Below, piece by piece: positions 17,114 to 24,721 of a stretch of DNA of 41,913 nucleotides; positions within the stretch are counted from its first letter, which is position 1; every line of letters starts with the position of its first letter. The notes under the pieces are model-generated. The model was not told the origin of the DNA. It worked only from the letters and a program-made list of their open reading frames with translations, and did not search any database. The DNA comes from Azospirillum sp. (GTDB lineage Bacteria > Pseudomonadota > Alphaproteobacteria > Azospirillales > Azospirillaceae): positions 1 through 41,913 of the forward strand of contig JAIXTS010000511.1 of NCBI GenBank assembly GCA_027483805.1, read 5' to 3'. The position numbers and the translations under genes were made by a program.

Positions 17114-18022
17114 TCACCGATGGCTGCGCAACCAGTCTACCAGCGCCCGCAGCGGCCCCGGCACATGCCGGCGGCTGCTGTAATAGAGAAACGGGCCGGA
17201 GAAGGAGAGGGACCAGTCCGTCAGGGCCGGTACCAGGGTCCCTTCTGCGAAATGTTCCTTCAGCAAATCCTCAAACGTATAGACCCAGCCCAGCCCGTCC
17301 AGGGCGGCCCGCAGCAGCAGCGGTGTATGCGAACTGACCAGCGGGCCTTGCAGGTTCAGTTTCAGCACCTCTCCCCGCCGCTCAAACTCCCATGGCAGGG
17401 GTCCGCCATCCAGGAAACGGTGGCGCAGGCAGGGGCGCGACAGAAGATCGGTGGGATGTTGCGGCAGTCCATGCTGCGCAACATGGGACGGCGATGCGGC
17501 CAGCATATAGCGCTGCACACGCGGCCCGATGGGCACCGCCACCATGTCCTGGGCCAGCATTTCCTCATACCGCACACCGGCATCGAAGCCGGCGGCAAAG
17601 ATATCGACCAGGGCATTGTTATCCTCCACATCCAGCCTTATCCCCGGATGGGCTGCCAGGAAAGGGCCGATCAGGCCGGGCAGGACGGTACGGGCCACGA
17701 TGGACGGCACATTGAGGCGCAGCGTGCCGACGGCCGTGTCACGATAAAGGTTCAGCCCGTCCAGCGCCTGCGTCACCGCATCCATGGCGGGCGCCAGGCT
17801 TTCCACCAGACGCTGCCCCGCCTCGGTCGGGGTTACGCTGCGCGTTGTGCGGTGCAGCAGACGGATGCCCATCGCCTCTTCCAGGTCGCGCACCGCCTGG
17901 GACAGGGTGGAGGCGGAAACGCCACGTTCCTTGGCCGCGCGCCGGAAATGGCGATGCCGCGCCACAGCCAGGAAGGCGTCGAGATCGGCCAGGGAATGGG
18001 GCTTCACAGTCGGTGGTGCCAT
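17114..18022 (-). CDS. LysR-family transcriptional regulator
   Basis: A LysR-type regulator of about 302 residues. The N-terminal winged helix-turn-helix is clear: LADLDAFLAVARHRHFRRAA, VSASTLSQAVRDLEEAMG, RLLHRTTRSVTPTEAG. The co-inducer domain begins near GTLRLNVPSIVARTVLPGL and contains the periplasmic-binding-protein-like segments typical of the family. It is divergent from the aldo-keto reductase at 18127, the usual arrangement for LysR regulators and their targets, so control of that gene is a reasonable inference. An inverted repeat at 18048-18076 lies in the gap. ATG 18022 has GGAAAT at good spacing. ATG 18046, eight codons upstream, is the alternative but would place the start against the inverted repeat. 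Confidence 0.88.
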   Translation of the reverse strand: MAPPTVKPHSLADLDAFLAVARHRHFRRAAKERGVSASTLSQAVRDLEEAMGIRLLHRTTRSVTPTEAGQRLVESLAPAMDAVTQALDGLNLYRDTAVGTLRLNVPSIVARTVLPGLIGPFLAAHPGIRLDVEDNNALVDIFAAGFDAGVRYEEMLAQDMVAVPIGPRVQRYMLAASPSHVAQHGLPQHPTDLLSRPCLRHRFLDGGPLPWEFERRGEVLKLNLQGPLVSSHTPLLLRAALDGLGWVYTFEDLLKEHFAEGTLVPALTDWSLSFSGPFLYYSSRRHVPGPLRALVDWLRSHR

Positions 18023-18047
18023 TGTACGGATTTCCGAACAGGTCATT

Positions 18048-18076
18048 CTTATTAAGACGGATTATCGCATAATAAG
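18048..18076. promoter_or_regulatory. Candidate LysR binding site, CTTATTA...TAATAAG
   Basis: A perfect 7-bp inverted repeat (CTTATTA at 18048-18054, TAATAAG at 18070-18076) spans the gap between the LysR gene and the divergent aldo-keto reductase. LysR proteins bind such interrupted dyads in their divergent intergenic regions. The AT-rich arms stand out in GC-rich DNA. Assignment to this regulator is inferred from position. Confidence 0.55.
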
Positions 18077-18126
18077 CCGGATGGCAGGATGGGGCCACGC
18101 CAATCCTCATCCCCTGGAGACCCGTA

Positions 18127-19119
18127 ATGCTGCACCGCAACAATCTTGGCGCCACCGGCCCCGCCACCGCCCCCATCGGCCTTGGCTGCATGGGCATGTC
18201 CGACATGTATGGCCCGTCCGACCGGACCGAGAGCATCGCCACCATCCATGCCGCCCTGGATGCCGGTATCAACCTGCTGGACACCGGTGACTTCTATGGC
18301 ATGGGCCATAATGAGATGCTGATCGCCGAGGCGCTGAAGCAACGTCGGCGCGAGGATGTGATCCTGTCGGTGAAATTCGGGGCCGTGCGCGGGCCGGACG
18401 GGGCCTTCCTGGGCTATGATGCGCGGCCCCAATCGATCCGCAACTTTGTCACCTACAGCCTGACGCGGCTGGGCACCGACCATATCGACATTTACCGCCC
18501 CTCCCGCCTGGACCCCGATGTGCCGATCGAGGAGACGGTGGGCGCCATCGCCGATCTGGTGAAGGAAGGGTTCGTGCGCCATATCGGCCTGTCGGAGGTG
18601 GGGGCCGACACGATCCGCCGGGCGGCATCTGTGCATGCGATCAGCGACCTGCAGATCGAATATTCGCTGATCAGCAGGGGGATCGAGGCATCGATCCTTC
18701 CCACCTGCCGCGACCTGGGCATCGGCATCACCGCCTATGGCGTGCTGTCACGCGGCCTGATCAGCGGCCATTGGACCAGGGACCGGGGCGATGCCGGATA
18801 CCGCGCCGCCGTGCCCCGGTTCCAGGGCGAGAATCTGGAGCGCAACCTGTCACTGGTGGAGGCATTGCGCCAGGTGGCGGACGGGATCGGGGCCAGCGTG
18901 GCACAGGTGGCCATCGCCTGGGTCGCGTCCCGCGGGGCGGATATCGTACCGCTGATCGGTGCGCGGCGTCGGGACCGGCTGTCGGAAAGCCTGGGGGCGG
19001 CGGGTCTGGTCCTGTCGGCGGATGAGCTGGCCGCCATCGAGGCGGCAATGCCGGCCGATGCCGTGGCCGGGGACCGGTATCCGTCAGTGCAGATGGCGCA
19101 TCTGGACAGCGAGCGGTGA
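18127..19119 (+). CDS. Aldo/keto reductase
   Basis: A 330-residue NADPH-dependent oxidoreductase of the AKR superfamily with a TIM-barrel layout. Catalytic residues Asp52 and Tyr57 (LLDTGDFYG) and Lys83 (SVKFG) are present. The fourth member of the usual tetrad, a His in the YxxHR segment, is replaced: the sequence reads IYRPSRLDP, with Ser at 126. A similar replacement (YQPAR) occurs in some AKR subgroups, so this does not prove inactivity. Cofactor-binding features IGARRRDRLSESLGA and QIEYSLISR are typical. GGAG precedes ATG 18127. It is divergent from the LysR gene and probably regulated by it. Together with LysR it interrupts the block that is contiguous in the inverted copy at 36.4-41.9 kb. 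Confidence 0.9.
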   Translation: MLHRNNLGATGPATAPIGLGCMGMSDMYGPSDRTESIATIHAALDAGINLLDTGDFYGMGHNEMLIAEALKQRRREDVILSVKFGAVRGPDGAFLGYDARPQSIRNFVTYSLTRLGTDHIDIYRPSRLDPDVPIEETVGAIADLVKEGFVRHIGLSEVGADTIRRAASVHAISDLQIEYSLISRGIEASILPTCRDLGIGITAYGVLSRGLISGHWTRDRGDAGYRAAVPRFQGENLERNLSLVEALRQVADGIGASVAQVAIAWVASRGADIVPLIGARRRDRLSESLGAAGLVLSADELAAIEAAMPADAVAGDRYPSVQMAHLDSER

Positions 19120-19144
19120 GGGAACCATCATCGTCCCTGACCTC

Positions 19145-19783
19145 TCACCCCGGCGCCAGCATGCGCATGACCAGGTCCACCATCTTCTGGATATGCCGCT
19201 CCACCTCCGCCGCGTCGGGACCGGCGCGCATGCCGGTGACGGTGCGGTAGAACAGATCGCTCTGCATCATGCCGCAGAAGGCATTGGCCACCGCCGTCGA
19301 ATCGGGGCAACGGACAATCCCGCGTTCATGCAGATCGCCCAGATAGCGGGTCATGGCCGCCTGCACCGGGTCGGGCCCGCAGCGGAAATAAATCTCCGGC
19401 AGGTGGGGGAACTTGATCCCCTCCCCCATCACCATACGCCAGAGGCCCTGCGCCTCCGGGTCCATCAGCACCCCCATCAATCCGCGCGCGATGCGGGTCA
19501 GGGTTTCGCGGGGACATTGGTCGGGTGGACGCGGGGCCGTCAACGGCTCCATGATCTCCGCGCAACGCTGGGTGATCATGGCCTCGAACAGCCCCTCCTT
19601 GCTGCCGAAAAGCTGATACAATGTTGACAAGGACCCGCCAGACCGGCGGACGATGGCGGACAGGCTGGCCCGTTCGAAGCCATGTTCGAAAAAGATGGCG
19701 GCGGCGGCGTCGATCATCGCCTGTCGCCGCGCCGCCATGCGGGGGGTGTGGTCGGCGGCGTCGGTATCGGTTTCTGTGGTCAT
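19145..19783 (-). CDS. TetR-family repressor of efflux operon, copy 1
   Basis: A 212-residue TetR/AcrR regulator. The N-terminal helix-turn-helix is clear: RRQAMIDAAAAIFFEHGFER, then SLSAIVRRSGGSLSTLYQLF and GSKEGLFEAM. The C-terminal ligand-binding domain is helical with RETLTRIARGLMGVLMDPEA and a TetR_C-like end. It is divergent from the MFP-RND operon at 19906, the standard position for a local efflux repressor, and two palindromes lie in the gap. By family, it would repress the pump and its own gene until a pump substrate binds. Its counterpart at 40772 has the same length and about 87% identity counted by eye; most differences are outside the DNA-reading helices, so the two may recognise the same sites. 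Confidence 0.9.
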   Translation of the reverse strand: MTTETDTDAADHTPRMAARRQAMIDAAAAIFFEHGFERASLSAIVRRSGGSLSTLYQLFGSKEGLFEAMITQRCAEIMEPLTAPRPPDQCPRETLTRIARGLMGVLMDPEAQGLWRMVMGEGIKFPHLPEIYFRCGPDPVQAAMTRYLGDLHERGIVRCPDSTAVANAFCGMMQSDLFYRTVTGMRAGPDAAEVERHIQKMVDLVMRMLAPG

Positions 19784-19825
19784 GGACGGATCATCTCACT
19801 CCCGCCTCACGGTCCGCAACCGGGC

Positions 19826-19839
19826 GTGATGGCCGTCAC
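19826..19839. promoter_or_regulatory. Second conserved palindrome in tetR/MFP gap, copy 1
   Basis: The 14-bp sequence GTGATGGCCGTCAC is palindromic except for one position. In the inverted copy the equivalent site is perfect (GTGATGGCCATCAC). Conservation between copies in otherwise diverged non-coding DNA suggests a functional site, possibly for a second regulator or for tetR autoregulation. Confidence 0.5.
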
Positions 19840-19849
19840 TTAAAAACTG

Positions 19850-19866
19850 TAATGTACGTTACATTA
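19850..19866. promoter_or_regulatory. Probable TetR operator, copy 1 (TAATGTA-CGT-TACATTA)
   Basis: A perfect 17-bp palindrome with 7-bp arms lies between tetR and the MFP gene. It overlaps a plausible promoter for the efflux operon: TTAAAA about 10 bp upstream and ATTATC at the right edge, 17 bp apart. The same site is conserved at 40689-40705 in the second copy. This placement is typical of TetR repressors that block the pump promoter. Confidence 0.75.
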
Positions 19867-19905
19867 TCCTGCCTATCCATACAGGATTCATTTTGGGGGT
19901 ATCAG

Positions 19906-21015
19906 ATGGTGGGGGTTCGGGGCGCCGGGGGGATGCGGCGGCGGGGGGTGGCGCTGGCCATCCTGCTGCCATTGGTTCTGGCCGGTTGTGGCGCCAAGGA
20001 AGCGGAACCGGTTCCGGCCCGGCCCGTCCGTGTGGCGGCGGTCAGTTTCAAGGACACCCACGCTGCCCGGTCCTTTACCGGGACCATCGTGCCGCGCACC
20101 GAGGTGCAGGCCGGCTTTCGTGTCGGCGGCCGCATTGCCGCCCGTCTGGTGGAAGTGGGTGACCGGGTGAAGCCCGGACAGGTGCTGGCCCGCCTGGACC
20201 CGACCGACCTGGAACTGTCGCTGAAGGCCGCCGAGGCGCGGCTGGCCCAGGCCGAGGCGCAGGCGATCCAGACCGCCGCCAGCCTGAAGCGTTATACGCC
20301 GCTGCTGGCCGGCGGGGCGGTTTCGCAGGCCCAGTATGATCAGGTGAAGGCCGCAGCCGATAGCGCCGCCGCACAGAAGCGGGAGGCGGCATCCAGCCTG
20401 TCCATCGCCCGCAACCAGCGCGCCTATGGCTCGCTGACCCTGGACCAGGGGGGGGTGGTCACCGCCATCCTGGCCGATGCCGGACAGATGGTGGGCGACG
20501 GGCAGACCGTGCTGCGCATGGCCACCGACCTGGGCCGGGAGGTGGCCATCGATGTGGCGGAGGGCGATCTGGCCCGCCTGTCGGTCGGTGGTGCCGCGAC
20601 GGTCACGCTGTGGGCCGATGGCGACCTTACGCTGACCGGCACGATCCGGGAAATCACGCCCGTGGCCGACCCGGCCAGCCGCACCTTCCGCCTGCGCGTC
20701 ACCCTGCCGGCCGATGCGCCGGACGCGGTGCGTCTGGGCATGACGGCGCGTGTCAGCTTCCCCGATGCCGATGTCCCGGCCCTGGCCCTGCTGCCATCGG
20801 CCGCCCTGTTCCAGCAGGGGGACAAGCCCGCCGTCTGGGTCCTGGCCCCGTCCAAGGACAGGGTGCAGCTGCGTATGGTGGAGGTGGCATCCTATCGCCC
20901 CGACGGGGTGGCGGTGAAGGCCGGGCTGAAAGAGGGTGAACTGGTGGTGACGGCCGGTGCCCACCGGCTGGATGCCAACCTGCCCGTGCGCGTCTGGGAC
21001 GGGGGCCTGCCGTGA
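19906..21015 (+). CDS. Efflux RND periplasmic adaptor (membrane fusion protein), copy 1
   Basis: A 369-residue lipoprotein adaptor of the HlyD/AcrA type, which links the inner-membrane RND pump to an outer-membrane channel. The signal peptide ends in the lipobox LAGC. Domains in order are a first beta-barrel strand (SFTGTIVPRTEVQAGFRVGG), the lipoyl half (VGDRVKPGQVLARLDPTDL), a helical hairpin of Ala/Gln-rich coiled coil (about residues 105-170), the second lipoyl half (AYGSLTLDQGGVVTAILADA), the beta-barrel and a C-terminal membrane-proximal domain. ATG 19906 follows GGGGGT. The inner Met 9 codons later is Val in the second copy, which supports the upstream start. The stop overlaps the RND start by 4 bp (GTGA), so translation is coupled. 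No outer-membrane factor is encoded nearby. Confidence 0.93.
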   Translation: MVGVRGAGGMRRRGVALAILLPLVLAGCGAKEAEPVPARPVRVAAVSFKDTHAARSFTGTIVPRTEVQAGFRVGGRIAARLVEVGDRVKPGQVLARLDPTDLELSLKAAEARLAQAEAQAIQTAASLKRYTPLLAGGAVSQAQYDQVKAAADSAAAQKREAASSLSIARNQRAYGSLTLDQGGVVTAILADAGQMVGDGQTVLRMATDLGREVAIDVAEGDLARLSVGGAATVTLWADGDLTLTGTIREITPVADPASRTFRLRVTLPADAPDAVRLGMTARVSFPDADVPALALLPSAALFQQGDKPAVWVLAPSKDRVQLRMVEVASYRPDGVAVKAGLKEGELVVTAGAHRLDANLPVRVWDGGLP

Positions 21016-24000
21016 GCGGATTGAATCTCTCGGCCTGGGCCATCCGGCATCAGGCCCTTGTGCTTTTCATGATCATCATGTCGCTGGCCATCGGCGTCTA
21101 TTCCTTTGTGACGCTGGGCCGGGCGGAAGACCCGCAATTCGCCATCCGCACCATGGTGGTCACGGCCCAATGGCCGGGCGCGACGGCGCGCGAAGTGCAA
21201 GAACAGGTCACCGACCGTATCGAACAGACCTTGCAGCAGGTGCCCAATTACCACTTCACCCGGTCCTATGCGCGGCCGGGCGAGACGGTGATCTTCATCA
21301 ACCTGCATGATTATACCAAGTCCGACACGCTGCCCGACATCTGGTATCAGGTGCGCAAACGGGTGGGCGACATGGCCCACACCCTGCCCGCCGGCGTGGT
21401 CGGTCCGCAGTTCAACGATGAATTCGGCGATACGTTCGGCATCATCTATGCCTTCTCCGGCGAAGGGTTCAGCCAGACGGAGATGCGGCAGGTCCTGCTG
21501 GCCGCGCGCCAGCGCCTGCTGATGCTGCCGTCGATCGGCAAGGTCGACCTGCTGGGTGTGCAGGATGAGAAGATCTATGTCGAATTCGACACCGGCCGCC
21601 TCGCCTCGCTGGGCGTGACGGTACAGCAGATCGGTCAGGCCCTGGCCGCACAGAACGCGGTCAGCCCCACCGGCACCATCGATACCGGCGCCGACCTGAT
21701 CCGCGTACGCGTCTCCGGCGCCCTGAAGACCGAGGAACAGGTGGCGCAGGTGCCGATCCAGGCCGGCGGCCGGCTGCTGCGCCTGGGCGACATCGCCACC
21801 ATCCGCCGGGCGGCGCGTGACCCGGCCGAGACCCTGATGCGCCATAATGGTGAGCCGGTGACGGGTCTGGCCATTGCCATGGCGGCGGGTGGCGACATCC
21901 TGAAACTGGGCGACGCCGTCAAGGCCGAGATGAAGACCATCCAGGCCACCCTGCCGCACGGGATCGAGATCGCGCTGGTCGCCGACCAGCCGACGGTGGT
22001 GCGCAGCTCCATCAATGAATTCGCCAGTGCACTGGCCGAGGCGCTGGGCATTGTGCTGATCGTCACCTTCCTGTCGCTGGGCCTGCGTACCGGCGTGGTG
22101 GTGGCCCTGTCGGTGCCGCTGGTGCTGGCCGTCACGTTCGGCGTGATGAAGGCGGCGGGCATCGACCTGCACAAAATCTCCATCGGCGCCCTGATCATCG
22201 CGCTGGGTCTGCTGGTCGACGACGCCATCATCGCGGTGGAAATGATGATGGTGAAGCTGGAACAGGGCTGGGACCGGGCCAAGGCCGCCGCCTTTGCCTG
22301 GACCTCCACCGCCTTTCCCATGCTGTCGGGCACGCTGGTCACGGCGGCGGGCTTCGTGCCCGTGGGCTTCGCCCATTCGGCCGCCGGTGAGTATACGGGC
22401 GCCATCTTCTGGGTGGTGGCAACGGCCCTGCTGGTCTCCTGGCTGGTGGCCGTGATCTTCACGCCCTATCTGGGCTATAAGATGCTGCCGCAGAATCTGG
22501 AGGGCGGGCATGGCCAGGACCATAATGCGGCCTATGACAAGCCGCTATACCGTCGCCTGCGCGCCAGCCTGGTCTGGACCGTCAATCACCGTTTCATCGT
22601 GATCGCGGCGACGGTTGGGGCCTTCGTGGTGTCCATTGTCGGCTTCGGCTTTGTGCAGCAGCAATTCTTCCCCAATTCGGCGCGCCTGGAACTGGTGGTC
22701 GATCTGGAACTGCCGGAAGGCACCTCCATCGGTGTGACCCAGGCGCGTGTGAAGGAGCTGGAAGCCGTCTTCGCCAAGGATGACGGTATCGAAAGCTACA
22801 GCGCCTTTGTCGGCAATGGCGCCCCGCGCTTCTACCTGCCCCTGAACCAGGAGCTGAAGCGGCCCAACTTCGCGCAGTTCATCGTGGTGACCAAGTCGCT
22901 GGAACGGACCGTGGAGATGGCGCGCACCCTGCCGCACGATCTGGAAACCCGCTTCCCCGACCTGCGGACCCGCGTGGCGCGGCTGGAGAATGGGCCGCCC
23001 GTCGGCTATCCGGTGCAGTTCCGCGTCATGGGGCGCGATCCGGAAATGCTGCGCAGCATCGCCGGCGAACTGCGCGACCTGATGCGGGACAATCCGCACA
23101 CGACCGACGTCAATCTGGACTGGACGGAGAAGGTGAAATCCGTGCGGCTGGTCGTCGATCAGGACCGGGCCCGCGCGCTGGGCGTCACCAGCCAGGATCT
23201 GGCACTGGTGCTGCAGACGGTGATGACCGGCTATACCGCCACGCAGTACCGGGAAGGGATCGAACTGATCGACGTGGTGCTGCGCGCCGGACAGGATGAG
23301 CGGGTGGCCGCCGACCGGCTGTCCGAACTGCGCCTGCGCGGCCTCAGCGGACCGGTGCCGCTGTCACAGGTGGCGCGGCTGGATTATGGGCTGGAGGAAG
23401 GCATTCTCTGGACCCGGTCGCGCGATCTGGCCCTGACGGTGCGGGCCGACCTGCGCGGCAATGTGCAGGCCCCGACGGTGGTGGCGGAGATTGTGTCCGT
23501 GCTGGGTCCGCTGCGCGCCAAACTGCCGACCGGCTACCGGATCGAGGTGGGCGGTGCGGTGGAGGAAAGCGCCAAGGGCCAGGCCTCCATCATGGCGGTG
23601 ATGCCGGCCATGATTGTCATCATGCTGACGGTTCTGATGGTGCAGCTGCAAAGCTTTCAGCGGGTGGTTCTGGTCTTCCTGACCGCACCGCTGGGCCTGA
23701 TCGGGGTGACGCTGGCCCTGCTGCTGTTCAATCAGCCCTTCGGCTTCGTGGCGCAGCTGGGTGTGATCGCCCTGGCCGGGATGATCATGCGCAACTCCGT
23801 CATCCTGGTCGATCAGATCGAACAGGATATCGCCGCCGGCCATGGCCGTTTTGATGCGGTTGTCGATGCGACCGTGCGCCGGGCCCGTCCCATCGCCCTG
23901 ACGGCGGCGGCCGCCGTGCTGGCCATGATCCCGCTGTCGCGCAGCAGCTTCTGGGGACCCATGGCCATCTCCATCATGGGCGGACTTATCGTGGCCACGG

Positions 24001-24104
24001 CCCTGACGCTCTATTCCCTGCCCGCCATGTATGCGGCCTGGTTCCGGGTGCGCAAGGATGAAACGGGGCCGACCGCGCCGGGCGGCTGGGGCGGGGCTGA
24101 TTGA
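21012..24104 (+). CDS. RND efflux permease (AcrB/TriC-like), copy 1
   Basis: A 1030-residue resistance-nodulation-division permease, full length for the hydrophobic-compound (HAE) group. It has twelve transmembrane segments in two halves and two large periplasmic loops (after TM1 and TM7). The proton-relay acidic pair is present in TM4 (LGLLVDDAIIAVE). In TM10 the position of the usual AcrB Lys940 reads MIMRNSVIL, with Arg where AcrB has Lys, a form seen in TriC-like pumps. The substrate specificity is unknown; no metal-binding His-rich loop is evident. It starts with GTG overlapping the MFP stop. The second copy at 36455 differs at about 34 residues, spread over the protein but with a cluster in the loop around residues 505-515 and in the segment after TM7. 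Confidence 0.94.
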   Translation: MSGLNLSAWAIRHQALVLFMIIMSLAIGVYSFVTLGRAEDPQFAIRTMVVTAQWPGATAREVQEQVTDRIEQTLQQVPNYHFTRSYARPGETVIFINLHDYTKSDTLPDIWYQVRKRVGDMAHTLPAGVVGPQFNDEFGDTFGIIYAFSGEGFSQTEMRQVLLAARQRLLMLPSIGKVDLLGVQDEKIYVEFDTGRLASLGVTVQQIGQALAAQNAVSPTGTIDTGADLIRVRVSGALKTEEQVAQVPIQAGGRLLRLGDIATIRRAARDPAETLMRHNGEPVTGLAIAMAAGGDILKLGDAVKAEMKTIQATLPHGIEIALVADQPTVVRSSINEFASALAEALGIVLIVTFLSLGLRTGVVVALSVPLVLAVTFGVMKAAGIDLHKISIGALIIALGLLVDDAIIAVEMMMVKLEQGWDRAKAAAFAWTSTAFPMLSGTLVTAAGFVPVGFAHSAAGEYTGAIFWVVATALLVSWLVAVIFTPYLGYKMLPQNLEGGHGQDHNAAYDKPLYRRLRASLVWTVNHRFIVIAATVGAFVVSIVGFGFVQQQFFPNSARLELVVDLELPEGTSIGVTQARVKELEAVFAKDDGIESYSAFVGNGAPRFYLPLNQELKRPNFAQFIVVTKSLERTVEMARTLPHDLETRFPDLRTRVARLENGPPVGYPVQFRVMGRDPEMLRSIAGELRDLMRDNPHTTDVNLDWTEKVKSVRLVVDQDRARALGVTSQDLALVLQTVMTGYTATQYREGIELIDVVLRAGQDERVAADRLSELRLRGLSGPVPLSQVARLDYGLEEGILWTRSRDLALTVRADLRGNVQAPTVVAEIVSVLGPLRAKLPTGYRIEVGGAVEESAKGQASIMAVMPAMIVIMLTVLMVQLQSFQRVVLVFLTAPLGLIGVTLALLLFNQPFGFVAQLGVIALAGMIMRNSVILVDQIEQDIAAGHGRFDAVVDATVRRARPIALTAAAAVLAMIPLSRSSFWGPMAISIMGGLIVATALTLYSLPAMYAAWFRVRKDETGPTAPGGWGGAD

Positions 24105-24123
24105 TACTCTGCGCTAAGCTTAT

Positions 24124-24152
24124 GTCAGGGCGAGGCCGAGCCTCGCCCTGAC
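24124..24152. terminator. Perfect 13-bp stem-loop between RND copy 1 and the PilZ gene
   Basis: GTCAGGGCGAGGC (24124-24136) pairs perfectly with GCCTCGCCCTGAC (24140-24152) around a 3-base loop, 19 bp after the RND stop. The stem is very stable but lacks a following T-run on either strand. A second partial repeat starting with the same GTCAGGGCG and closing with CCTGAC lies at about 24178-24208. Termination between these convergent genes is likely but not of the classical type. Confidence 0.5.
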
Positions 24153-24236
24153 GGCAAGGGCCTTCGATCCATCTCTGTCAGGGCGCGCGCGGCGCGCTCG
24201 ACCTGACCTACGGCTGGTGCCTGCTTAAAACAAGCG

Positions 24237-24578
24237 TCAGGCCCGGGCCAGGGAATGGTTGAACAGTTCCAGCAGCAGCGGGAAGGCCGACAGCCGATCG
24301 ACCAGCATCATGCCCAAGGCCCCGCCATCATCGGAATCGACATGGCGGATGGTGACGGGCAGGCGGGCCCAGCTGTGTCCATCCGGGCGCAGCACGGTGA
24401 CATCCACCCGCTGACCGACGATAAAACCGCCGCCGCCATCTTCCGGACGCACACGTAAACCGCCGAACGACCAGTCGAGCAGACGGGCGGGACGGCCGGC
24501 CACCATCAGATAGATGGGTTCCGTCGGGGTGCGCGGATGGATGCGGCGTTCGGCCGGCGTGTCGGACATAGCGATCAT
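24237..24578 (-). CDS. PilZ-domain protein (probable c-di-GMP binder)
   Basis: A 113-residue single-domain PilZ protein. Both signature motifs for cyclic-di-GMP binding are visible: RxxxR in RRIHPR (Arg12 and Arg16) and D-x-S-x-x-G in DWSFGG (Asp35, Ser37, Gly40). The remainder forms the expected beta-barrel strands (FIVGQRVDVTVL, ARLPVTIRHVDSD) and a C-terminal helix. Such stand-alone PilZ proteins act as c-di-GMP receptors controlling motility, polysaccharide or enzymes (family knowledge); no partner is adjacent. ATG 24578 or ATG 24569 could be the start; the domain is complete with either. It lies downstream of the TonB receptor on the same strand, but a strong terminator separates them. 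Confidence 0.85.
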   Translation of the reverse strand: MIAMSDTPAERRIHPRTPTEPIYLMVAGRPARLLDWSFGGLRVRPEDGGGGFIVGQRVDVTVLRPDGHSWARLPVTIRHVDSDDGGALGMMLVDRLSAFPLLLELFNHSLARA

Positions 24579-24666
24579 GGGGACAATTTTACCAAAATAC
24601 CCCTCAATCCGATACTCCCCAGACGAAATAGAAAGATTGTTGCCGACGCAGGACAGGTATAACGAA

Positions 24667-24692
24667 AAAGGGCGGTCCGAAGACCGCCCTTT
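24667..24692 (-). terminator. Rho-independent terminator of the TonB receptor gene
   Basis: On the minus strand, AAAGGGCGGTC and GACCGCCCTTT form a perfect 11-bp stem around a TTCG tetraloop, followed by further T residues. It begins 30 bp after the receptor stop. The UUCG loop, strong GC stem and T-tract are the classical pattern. Confidence 0.9.
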
Positions 24693-24721
24693 CCCCAAGC
24701 CATTGATCCAATTGGACAGGA

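Larger units (their letters stand above)
19145..24104. repeat. Duplicated efflux block, copy 1 (tetR, MFP, RND)
   Basis: The segment is repeated in inverted orientation at 36455-41410 with the same gene order, the same 4-bp MFP/RND overlap, the same operator palindromes and equal gene lengths apart from one codon in the MFP. In two short stretches of the RND gene compared by eye, nucleotide identity was roughly 87% and 92%, with most changes synonymous. Confidence 0.93.
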
